Below, one piece after another: positions 37,042 to 46,464 of a DNA stretch of 64,000 nt (the first letter of the stretch is position 1; each line of letters opens with the position of its first letter). Origin of the DNA: Viridothelium virens (lineage: Eukaryota > Ascomycota > Dothideomycetes > Trypetheliales > Trypetheliaceae); the NCBI GenBank assembly GCA_010094025.1, contig ML991771.1:248001-312000 (forward strand), read 5' to 3'. Made by a program: the position numbers and the translations under genes. The notes under the pieces are model-generated. The model made no database searches. It saw only the letters and a program-made list of their open reading frames with translations, and was not told the DNA's origin.

Positions 37042-37557
37042 GATTACTTTGGGATGTCCTTTCGAATACCATTTCTCAGCTCTTGCATATATATATATGA
37101 GTCTGCTCTGTGGATATCATCTTCCGCACAGCTAAACGATGCCCGAAGACTGCATTTAGTTGGTGCCACCCGACGGTCGAGACTTGCCGAACAGCATCCA
37201 GAACACTATTTAGCTACGTCATACCAATTTTCTAGGCCTGTGGCGCTCAATAGCGCTGTGACTGGTTGTGCATATATTGTACGTTCGACGAAATTGGCTA
37301 ACCAGGTGAACTGTGTGACTGCCCGCTGCCAGGCCACTCTCTCTCATACACCGGCGCAAGCAAATAAGACCCCAATAGCGGTCGCGTGTAGTAGCTCTCA
37401 ATAAGGAATTGTAATTCGCTTATGCCAATTCGAAGCAGCTTCCTGGGTCTCCCGGCTCTATGAGCGAAAACGCTGTCTCGAATTTAAAGTACTGAGAAAG
37501 GCAGGTGCGAAATCCAAAATTCTACGGAGTTATCTATGCCACTTATTAAACATGTTC
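37042..37557. other. Short intergenic region between PLC-like and MACPF genes
   Basis: This must contain the unresolved 5' end of the PLC-like gene and the end of the MACPF transcript. It includes an (AT)6 microsatellite at about 37087-37098. Long open frames on the plus strand are antisense shadows. Confidence 0.45.
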
Positions 37558-40096
37558 TCAAATGAACTCAACGACGACATTTGCAACTTCAAGGCCCTGG
37601 TTGACGAGCTCCACCTCAGTACTTCTATTCTTCGCGAATCTCAATGCCTTGTTCTTGTCTACAAAGAGCCGGGAGCCAGTGACTGGGGGGTCGCTCAGAC
37701 TTATGTACGGACCACTATCTGTGGTATGACAATACAAGTGGCAAAGGTCACCGTTGCGTATTTTGTCTCGGGCGCCTGGCGTCCATTTGTCGTCCCCATT
37801 GTTCTTCTTAGCAGGCCTTCGTAGGGAGAACTTTCGATGCCAGTATTGACCTGTGGTTTGCGCCATAAGTTTGTTAGACTCTGGATCCACCCACACTGCA
37901 GCACATTGGCTGCCTTTGATGGCGAGGTCCTCTTCGCCATGATGAAGGAGAATCGGATTGTCGTAGGAGAGCTGTGAGTGTATGTTAGCGAGCTGGAGGT
38001 GCAAGGTGCATTGGCAGCGGAGACCTCACGCTTTCCAATGCTTTCCCGAAGAAATCTTCATCCGGATTCCCATTGAAAATCTTAAAAGTTGCTGCTGCCG
38101 GTCTCTCTGCTTGGCGGTGAGCAAGGAAGAGTTCTTCAGGGTTCTCTGGATGATATATTGGAGATGCAGAAGGGTCTGCTGATGCGACCTCGGCAGTCCC
38201 AGAGACCAGATTGCACTCATTGATGGAGAGCGTGACCTTTCCCGTCCACTTTCTCAGTGGATTTGGCTTGGGATGTTCCACAGTAGGTTTGTTGGGTCCA
38301 GCAACTTGTTTAAAAAGCTTTGTCGTGTGTCCAAAGTTCGCGAACTTATCGATCAGCTCATGCAGTGGAAGCACAAAGTCTTGCTCGATTACTCTCCAAT
38401 TCTTGTGTGAGGATACACTCGCTGCCCAAAGCGGAGGATTCGCGCAGAGGAGTGTGTCTCCTCCACAAGCAGTCCATGATAAAGAAGAAGAGGAGAATTT
38501 CTTGTCATTGCTGGTAGTGACGACCTTCTGGTTCTCGTTTGAAGCGTTCAGGTTGGCAGATGCCGATGGGCCAGCAAATTGTGCACCCATCGCAACCCGC
38601 ATTGCCTCTTTCCTCTCCGTATCATTGGACCCAAAGGTTGCGTCAGCGAACTTTGCACATTTGAGTCTGCCCCCGAGCTTGATCCTGGTTGCGAAGACAT
38701 GGCCAAAGCGAAGGCTGAAATTTTTCAGGTCCTGAAGTGTGCTTTTCTCGTTGATGTTTTCTAAAGCCTCCCTGCACTGCACGGAAAGTTCCATGCTGAG
38801 CTCATCGAGGAACAGGCGGACGCGCGGAAACTTGATTACGATCAGTATTAGGCAAATACCGAACAGGATGGGTAGCGTACATTGTAGCTGGCGTGATACT
38901 CTTTATGATCCGATTGGCTAACTTCGGTAGTAGACGCTTCATCGCGAGACTTCAAGCCTGCGCAAATGCCGGCAGACACGCTGAAGGTTCCGTAGCCACT
39001 GTAGACATAGCTAGTGAATGAGCCTAGGGTCTTGTTTGTACACGACTGGAGCTTACATGGCTGAATTGATCGATGACTCTGAGAAGCCGCCTTCGGCCAA
39101 AGATTTTTGTAGGCTGTTTGTAGCTTCTGTAATGGATATCGACGATGCGTCGCTAATCTCAAACTCAGGCACGTCCGCAAGCTTGCCTCCAGGCTTCGAG
39201 GTGGCGGTCTTTATGGTCGAAGGATTCTGGACCAAAAGCGAACCATCCGTTTCGCCTTCAGAAGCTGGAGCGACGGCGGACTTTAATGTAGCAAATGCTT
39301 CGCTGTGTCCTGGTTTCACGACAAAGGCTGGCCATAAGTTAGCAATCGTATTTGCAGAGGCAAGTATATTGGTCTCTCATACCTGGAGTTCTGGCCTTTA
39401 CAAGTTTTGGACCATCCACATCATTTTCAACCACAAAACCGTACAGCACCTTGTTCATCTTGATCACCCGAGACCAATCTTCTGGATCCATCGCGGCGAG
39501 ACTAGCACGCGGGTCAGCCCAGCTTTGCTATGTTTGCAAAAACCTACTCATTGACAGTGTTGTTGACGTCCCAATTTTGAATGTCAAGGTATGGGGCGTT
39601 CAAATCCGCCTTGAACCGCGGCGTGGGCTTCGCAAACTCCTGCAGAACAGTTTTTGTGAGATATAGGTACTGAGCCGGTCGGAAGTGATCCTACTTGAAA
39701 CTTCTCCGTCATTCCCTTGTTTTGCTCCTTCATCCATGCTTTTAACTCGTCGTTAGCTTCCTTGTCCTTCTGCTCTTTCTTTGACTTCTCGTCCCTTGCC
39801 GCTACTTTCTCAGCATCCCTTTCTGCCTTCTCTTCCAGTCTGTACTTCTCAACGTCCTCCCTGGCTTCTAGTCTATGCTTCTCAGCATCCGCCTTTGCTT
39901 CGTTCCTGCTTTCTTTGGCTTCCTGTTCGAGCTTGTCTTTCAGCTCCTTCGCATTTTGCTCGCTCTTGGCTAACAGAGCGTCTGCTTTGCTTTCAAGCTT
40001 ATTGAATTCTTCTTTAAAATCCACTTTGTCTCCCAGTAGAGCCACACGATCTTTGACCTCCTCTATCAACTTCTGTAATTCAGCAGTACCAGCCAT
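37558..40096 (-). CDS. MACPF (membrane attack complex/perforin) domain protein with N-terminal coiled coil
   Basis: Seven minus-strand exons (40096-39695, 39639-39548, 39501-39383, 39327-39057, 39010-38881, 38830-38030, 37971-37558) fit together in phase, with introns of 46-58 nt, for about 742 aa; the gene appears intact. MACPF proteins oligomerise on membranes and open large pores. The signature is FGHVFATRIKLGG (about residues 380-392), a fungal variant of the usual (Y/F)-G-(T/S)-H-F motif, preceded by a SGYGTF strand and followed by an NWRVIEQDFVLPL segment typical of fungal members. Residues about 20-130 are a highly charged Lys/Glu/Ala coiled coil, unusual for the family. There is no signal peptide. 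Its partner is probably the aegerolysin encoded divergently at 41346. It is described here only as a predicted pore-forming protein. Confidence 0.85.
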
Positions 40097-41345
40097 GAGC
40101 GTGCAAGTAAAGAGGTGAATTCTTCCGAGAAATATTGAACCTCAACAACTTGCACCGAAGAGAAATGTGTCAAACTACGATGGATTCGCATAAAGAGAAC
40201 TGAACTTGTATTTTATGTAACATTGAAAATCGACATAGGCTGATTCTCTATGGCCAAGGCATGTAGACCTCTACGGTCCTACTTACCTCAAGCGCCGTAG
40301 CGCCACAACATTTCATCATCAAATGTGACAAGCTGCAGATAATACTATTCCAGACCAGAATGAGTTTTGCAGCTGCATGGCTTGGACTTATTGGTATCAC
40401 AGACTATCGAGCGGTATGGAGCAAAAGTCGGAAGGCTGCGGCTGCGAGAATTCTGCCGTCACGGCGAGGGATCCAGGTGTCGATCTGCATCTCGCATCTA
40501 AACGCCACGTCAAGGGTCCAAACCAATCAGACCATGCACGACCTCAAACCTCATTTTGGAGCAGAAAATTTTTGCTACAGCTCATGACTGGTTCGCATTC
40601 TGGAATCTCTGGTTGCTGAAACAAGCAAGCGCAAAATTCCAATGACGGAAATCCAGAATCATATCTGGAAGAGGCAGGTAGTCGAATCTGGTTACGGTAG
40701 ATCGTTTAGGGCCGCAGCATATCCTTTCTAGGTCAATGGCTTTCAGTATCTTCTTCTTTCGGTCTTTGTGGCGTTCTTGAATCGATTTACTTGGATAGCA
40801 CTTGTGCGGTTCGGTCCACTCGTTGGGACGAGAACCAGCATTGGCGTCGTCTACTGCAGTCGAGACTCCTTGTTAAAATCATGTCGGCAGGTAGAGTAAA
40901 ACACTACCTGAAATTGCCGTACGACTCAGCGCTTATGCAAGGTGCTTCATCAGATACCAAAGGCGAGTCTTTCCGGATATCTAAGAACCGTCTGCCGTAT
41001 TCAATACAGCATACCATTGTTAGAAGTTCCGTTTAGGCTTGGGACTTGATCCACAGCACCAAGCCTCCTACAAAGCCGAGAGCAAGCCCTATTACGACTC
41101 TCGGCATCAGACGTGATCACAAGCCAATTGATTGACTGCATACTGCACTCACTTCTTTCTCTATATTCAGATCAGCAATTCCCAGTATTCTCTGATCTCA
41201 CTCTTCTCTTAATCACGCTCCTCGCGGAAGAGCGGCATCCATTTTGCATCTTTTTACGGTTTCTGACCTTCTTCGGCACCTTTATCTTCCTTCCTTCTTC
41301 GCATCACGAGCTCTACCGAGCATCAGAAGAAAATTTTACATCATA
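40097..41345. other. Divergent promoter region between MACPF and aegerolysin genes
   Basis: This 1.25 kb separates the two start codons and is placed to co-regulate both genes. I see no strong TATA box and no supported gene; small open frames at 40360-41036 look like chance. Confidence 0.5.
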
Positions 41346-41768
41346 ATGGGGCACAGTCAATGGGTTTCAATTGTCATTCGAAATTTTACTCACAAGACGA
41401 AACTCGAAATCAAGAACTGCAACCGCATTTGGGGCAAATTCCATCAAGCTGGCAACCCCGATAGCGCAGAGATAAGGCCAGAGGATATCAATGGCCGAGT
41501 TATTGAACCAAACGGCAGAATCACCATCAGCTCCTCAGGGAGGTCGTATAGCGCTGGCTGCGAGGGTAATTTCGAGATTCACACTGTTGGCAATGAAAAG
41601 AGTATAGCGGAGAAGGTCTGCAAAGTCACCTACGATTGCCCGTATTGGTGGTACAAAAGCAACAAATTCGAAGTCACGGACAAGAATAAGAAATTCAGGC
41701 TTCCGCAGATTACGTTTAGCAAGGAGGGTGCGCTTGGTGAGAAGACGATTGAAGTTGAAGAGTACTGA
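41346..41768 (+). CDS. Aegerolysin family protein
   Basis: A single-exon frame of 140 aa, the usual size for aegerolysins. Like the family it has no signal peptide, begins with a short polar leader and an SQWVSIVIRN strand, has a WGKFH motif near residue 30, a GRSYSAGCEGNF turn, a YDCPYWWYKSN loop, and ends in an acidic strand after GALGEKTIEV. Aegerolysins bind specific membrane lipids (sphingomyelin/cholesterol or ceramide phosphoethanolamine in studied cases) and recruit a MACPF partner. The ATG at 41346 is chosen because it begins the family-like sequence; the frame stays open upstream. It is transcribed away from the MACPF gene at 37558-40096. Which lipid it binds cannot be told from sequence. 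Confidence 0.9.
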   Translation: MGHSQWVSIVIRNFTHKTKLEIKNCNRIWGKFHQAGNPDSAEIRPEDINGRVIEPNGRITISSSGRSYSAGCEGNFEIHTVGNEKSIAEKVCKVTYDCPYWWYKSNKFEVTDKNKKFRLPQITFSKEGALGEKTIEVEEY

Positions 41769-42374
41769 GAGTGATGGAGTAGCAAGAGTGGTCGAGAAAC
41801 CATTCGAATGTGAAGATGCATAATCACTAGGGTAGAAAATGCCATCACCCCATGGTGCTCGCGCTCGCGCCGGCAGTGCTTGGCGGTCATCTTTCTCAGT
41901 GCCCAATTTGTCACATGTATCTCAATGGTGCTATCTTTCCTCGACCTTAAAGAGGGAACTGGCCACAGATGGTTCTATCCTGAGACTGGGATGCAGCAAT
42001 GGTGCAGAGATCGATACGCTCGCTTATTTCTCAATGATCCTTTGTTCCCGGATAATTCATGAAGATCCTGAGTCCGAGTATAAGATTGGCCATACAAATG
42101 CGGCAAAGTGAGATGATCAAGCGATTTTTGCTGCCGAGTGATGGGCAGAGCCGACGCTGCAGCAGTGGCGTAGACGGAACAGGCCGAGACTATTCTTGAG
42201 CTAGCCACTTGCATTCTGCACTGCCAACGCTAGTGACTGAAGCATGCGGCACTATAGCTCTGCAGAAGACCAGGTTGTTGTCGGTAGCAAATCTTATACC
42301 ATACGTCTCCCCCGAGTTCGAGAACGACGGATCTCGAGATTCTCTTTGTCCTTTGCATATGTAATTCTCTCACA
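41769..42374. other. Intergenic region
   Basis: The 606 bp hold the aegerolysin 3' region and the promoter of the secreted RNase-like gene; I see no supported gene or element. Confidence 0.5.
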
Positions 42375-43420
42375 ATGAAGCCGCTCCACCAACAAGTCCT
42401 TCTCACGTTGAATCTCTTATTGGGACCTGCTTGTGCTTGGAAGCTGCAGGAATATCACAGCAGCGGATGCCAAGGTCTTCTACAGACCGAAGGCGGCACA
42501 GTATGGAAGAAATGCACGAATTTTCATCTGCCAAAGGATGATAACATGGCGCGAAGCATCAAGTACACCGGCGCAACTCCAACTCCGAGCGGAGAGCGAT
42601 GGCTGTTTGATTTGCGGGTCTTCAAGGGGAAAGACTGTTCTGGCGAGGAGGTCTTCGTCACCGGGCCCCTGGCCGAGACATGTATTGCTGGCCCTTGGAA
42701 GTCCTTCATGGTCAATCGATACGTGCCCGCCCTCGAAGATGCAGCAGATGCGGGAGATGAGATGAGCTTGCCAGCAAGAAGCCCGGAGACTGACCAAGAT
42801 TTTGCAGTTGTGCAACGCCAGGACGATCAGGCGAGTACTGTTTCTGGCATAGAGCGCCATAGCACTAATTAACCTAATCTCATTAGTTGCCAATGGTGGC
42901 ACCTGATAATGCAAGCGCGGCCGATACCGACATTCTCCAATCAGATGAGGGGGACAATGTGACGGCCACCACCGTGAAGAGTATACCGTCAACGGGTGCC
43001 CATTGCAGAGAAGGTGATTCCCAGAAGATACCGTTAGAATGCGACCAACTTAGAAGATGTAAATAGGTGCTGTTTCCAAGACATGGACCAAAGCGGAAAT
43101 CGAGAGTGCCATCTGGCAATCAGAGTGGTGCAAGAGCCAAAATAACAATCCGTGCAAAGATGCTGGTGCCACTGCGACTCGTAAGCTCGTGGTGTTCCTT
43201 CCTCGCATACACAACACTGACATAGTTTGCAGCGTATCCTCATGTCTATAAAGAAAATACAAAGGATGAGTACTGGTCTTTCCCGATACTGAGTACCGGG
43301 GTGCCGTACTACATCTCCAAGCCTGGACCTTTCAGAGTAACGTACAAGCGAGCCAGTCACGACCAGACCTTCCTGGCTTTAAAGAAGCACGGAGGCAGCA
43401 ATGATTTGCATAGCTGTTAA
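42375..43420 (+). CDS. Secreted two-domain protein with RNase T1-like C-terminus
   Basis: Exons 42375-42830, 42887-43013, 43067-43180 and 43233-43420 give 294 aa with consistent phases. The first intron must use either a GC-AG pair (CAG/GCGAGT) or a GTTTCT donor nine bases later. A signal peptide (MKPLHQQVLLTLNLLLGPACA) leads an N-terminal Cys-containing domain (WKKCTNF, FKGKDCSGEE, GPWKSFMV). A Ser/Asp-rich linker follows. The last 100 residues match the guanyl-RNase T1 fold: YPHVY aligns with the Tyr38/His40 region, SFPIL with the EWPIL strand, PGPFRV with the Arg77 turn, and KKHGGSND with His92. The general-base Glu58 position appears to be Ser, so catalysis may be weakened or lost, as in RNase-like fungal effectors. 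It sits just beyond the aegerolysin. Confidence 0.7.
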
Positions 43421-43801
43421 GCTGAATTTGGCGTTAGTCTTGGACGCGAACCTTGGCTGTTAGGAAGCTGGAGAGGTCGACTTGGAGATCTTATCCGCCG
43501 GCAATGTTCGCAGTTCCGTGATTGTAGTTTTGTAATTGACTTTGCAAGGCTCAATGACAGAGTTGCCGATATTACAAACGTTAGATCATATACATACCCT
43601 ACTAAGGGTCTAAACTTGAGCTTCTTAGACCGGAGCTGTGCTAGAAGGATCGATGAACATTGGTTCGATTCAGGCATGGAAGAGAGGATCTCCAAGTGCA
43701 AGGATTTTGCCGCTTGGCAGAGACTGTATATTGCAGAGGCTCTCTATCACGGCATCAGCATGCTTGAATTGTGGCTGCGAAATCTAGCAATCCCCGCATA
43801 G
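43421..43801 (+). other. Open in-frame continuation after the RNase-like gene stop
   Basis: Directly after the TAA at 43418-43420 the same reading frame stays open for 126 sense codons and ends with TAG at 43799-43801. The composition looks protein-like (phrases such as LGDLIRRQCSQF and YIAEALYHGISMLELWLRN). No ATG occurs until about 43675, and I found no intron that would skip the stop. It could be a readthrough extension, the decayed 3' part of a longer ancestral gene, or chance. No domain is recognised. Confidence 0.35.
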
Positions 43802-44896
43802 GCCATTAGAAGTCCTAGTCTATTGTATTGTTCACTGTCGATCGTATGCTAGATTTGGAGTGTCTTGGTCACATGGATATATATCATCCACGGCAATTTC
43901 GTGGTAACATTCCTCGAGGAAACGTGGTCGTGAAAGCCCAACGAGCATCTTGAGGTGTTGAGGTAGCAGGAAAGAAAAGAAGACGGGAGAGCTACCTAGT
44001 CCCGTGACCAGGTACCTGCCTGTAAATCGACGACGGATCCTCCCGGTCCCATCTTTACCTTGGTAGGCACGTGGTAGGTTAGGTACCTACGTAAATGGTT
44101 TCTGCGCGCACAAGCCACCTCGTCTCCGAGCAACACAGTTATTGGTGGCTAATTCCGTCGGGAACTACGTGACAGGCTGTCTGCAGAAATCTGCATTACT
44201 TTCCACTTCTAAGCAGGTAGCTTACTCACTCGTATAGCGCTTTAGAACCGTTTCTTACCTCAATCGAACTTCCAATGAGTACGCAACCACGACTACCCAA
44301 TATATCCAGTGCTATTGGTGCAACGGTCTGCATTCCGCAAAAGCAGTGAAAGAGCCTCGCCTAGACGAAAGTCAATTTCTCAAGATGTAGTCATGCCACC
44401 GTAGCTTCACAATCAACCATCATTATTGCAAAGGAACTCGTAGACCTTGCATTTGTCCATCGAGATGTAGGTACATACTGACACCTTCAGAAGTCTGGCC
44501 ACCCTAGTCGGCGCAGTGCAAACCTTTGGCAATAGTTCACGGGCGCTATTAATGTCCGTTAACTAAAGAAGAGATCTCAGGCTAGAAAGGACATGATTCG
44601 ATGGAAAGTAAATTCAATTCGTCGGCTGAGGACTCGTGGATGAATTAGTGGCGATCCGAAATCCATTAAAAAGCAGTTCACCGTTAGACAAGATTCACTG
44701 CTGTATAAAGCACGAAGTGACCCATCTTTCTCCGTCTGTTTTGCTCCCAATTCAATCCAGAGAGTCGAAACACTTGCCCAAGCCTGCTCTCCCTGTCGTT
44801 CAAGCTTGATTATTGCAGAGATTAAAGCCTACTCCCTGAACCAAACAGCTCTTCGAACCAAGTGCTACTCAAGGTGCTAAGATCACCACTGTTACT
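43802..44896. other. Intergenic region
   Basis: The 1.1 kb hold the promoter of the next secreted protein and a cluster of TAGGTA/TACCTA motifs around 44040-44095. No gene is supported. Confidence 0.5.
44704..44709 (+). promoter_or_regulatory. TATA box of the small secreted protein gene
   Basis: TATAAA lies about 190 bp upstream of the ATG at 44897, followed by a CT-rich leader. Confidence 0.45.
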
Positions 44897-45549
44897 ATGA
44901 GAATCTCCTTGGTGGTAGCCGCCCTCGTCGGTGTATCGCACAGCCTTCCCACGCCCGATAACATGCACGAGAGGCGCGTCGTCCACAATCCAGCCGAGGA
45001 TGGCTGCCATTGGGAGAGTAAGTCGGTAGTCCTTTGTTTACTGCGAGATAGCTAACTTACACATTCAGATGACGTGTATGGAAAGCCTTGCAGGTTCTTC
45101 GAATACAACAGTTTCCTGAATGCCTCGGCGTATTACTGCTCGCAGTTCCATGCAGGAGTCGCTGCGCCAATAGGAACGGACTATGCGGAAAAATACGCCC
45201 ATGTGCCTGATGGAGTAGGCGGTGAGCAGGTATTCTTCGGTTAGTCGCTAAACCGTTCCAGTTGATTTCGTAATGAGAGCGAGGAAATAATGCTGACGTC
45301 GCCATTCATGTCTAAGCCAACGTGGAAGTCCACCATAAACCTTACCATGACTGGGATGAGGATTATTGGCTGATCGATACCGATATGTGCAACGAGATGA
45401 TGGAGAAAATCTGGCAACACTGTGGAGGATTTGGGGGCTGGGTGGTAACTGCATTTGGCGCTGTAAGTTAACCTTTTGCATTTCTTCATGAAGGCACGGC
45501 TAATTGACGGGCACAGGTATACGGCGAGTGTATCCGTGAACACAAGTGA
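44897..45549 (+). CDS. Small secreted cysteine-containing protein
   Basis: Four exons (44897-45017, 45069-45221, 45317-45462, 45517-45549) join in phase to give 150 aa; introns are 51, 95 and 54 nt with GTAAGT or GTGAGC donors. The N-terminus is a signal peptide (MRISLVVAALVGVSHS). Cysteines are spread through the mature protein (DGCHWE, GKPCRFF, YYCSQF, DMCNEM, QHCGGF, GECIREH), probably three disulphides. A DYWLIDTDMC segment recalls a recurring group of fungal secreted proteins without known function. It lies at the edge of the pore-forming island. Effector-like status is inference from size, secretion and cysteines. Confidence 0.78.
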
Positions 45550-46464
45550 TGACTAAAAAGAGTAAGGCAGGCTCCGTGATATTTCTTGGCTGAGCTCTTC
45601 CTCCACTGTATATAGTTTTTCTTTCTTCATTTTTGCCACATCTCGTGTGCTGTTCTGAGATTAAATTCTATGTCTATATTTGCCGGTTTCTTGTCGAAGT
45701 ATCGTTGCCTTGATATAGAGCGATCATTGTGCGCTTAGAATGCGCTTAGATACTTACCATTTGCTATCTCTTGACTCCTCTCCTTTGATTCACGACGCCG
45801 TATGACTGTATCAGCATTATCCAAACATCCTCAGATTGTCTGATAAAGGAACCCAGCCTTTGCTTCTTCTTGGATCCTTCCCCCGTCTTGTACGCTCTCT
45901 GTACCTTACGGCGGCTGGGGGGTTCCTCAACAGGTGATCAATACAATGTTACCTCAGTTCAACTGTTATGACCATATTGGCCCATGTTGAGGCGGTGTTA
46001 ACATGGACCAACAAGGTCTCAACAGTGAATTCAAAATAACATTGTGTTGATTACCTGTTGAGGAAACCTCCAGCCGCCGTAAGGTTGTTGCTTTACTAAT
46101 ACCGCCGCTGCCTTTGCCATCGCTATGGTCTAAGCTGAGCATGGCCCAGGACCACTAGAGAAGGGCAAGTAATGCCACTCTTACTCCAGTCCCTTTCCTC
46201 TGGCCCGAATGCTTTTTCGTTTGTGCCATGGCACTGCTCAATTAGGTATGAGCTTAGATGGTGAATTCCAACAGTTGCGGCGGCAGGAAGTACAATAGAC
46301 ATCCTGCCGCTGCCCTCACGAAGGAGAATTGTAAGAATCAAAAGCTGGTATTGTAGCGAGTGGGACGTGCCAAGATACTATGCAATTCTTCGCTGTCTTC
46401 ACTTTCTTGGGTCATGGCAGTGCTAATGTGTTCCAACGATACCGTTAGCATTAAAACCCCAGGG
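45550..46464. other. Intergenic region carrying a MITE
   Basis: Besides the foldback element at 45904-46084 I see no gene or other signal here. Confidence 0.5.
45904..46084. mobile_element. Foldback MITE, copy 2 (181 bp palindromic element)
   Basis: The arms begin CCTTACGGCGGCTGG on both strands and pair for about 85 bp through GTT(T)CCTCAACAGGT, ATACAATGTTA and ACTGTT to a centre near 45990-46000. It is flanked by TA on the left and TT on the right, the right one probably mutated. It shares end, arm and inner blocks with the copy at 82-245, so both belong to one family. It is non-coding. Confidence 0.8.

Noticed and set aside
36877-37404. 175-codon plus-strand open frame
   Set aside because: It is largely antisense to the start region of the PLC-like gene, whose minus-strand frame has matching introns; this one looks like a shadow.
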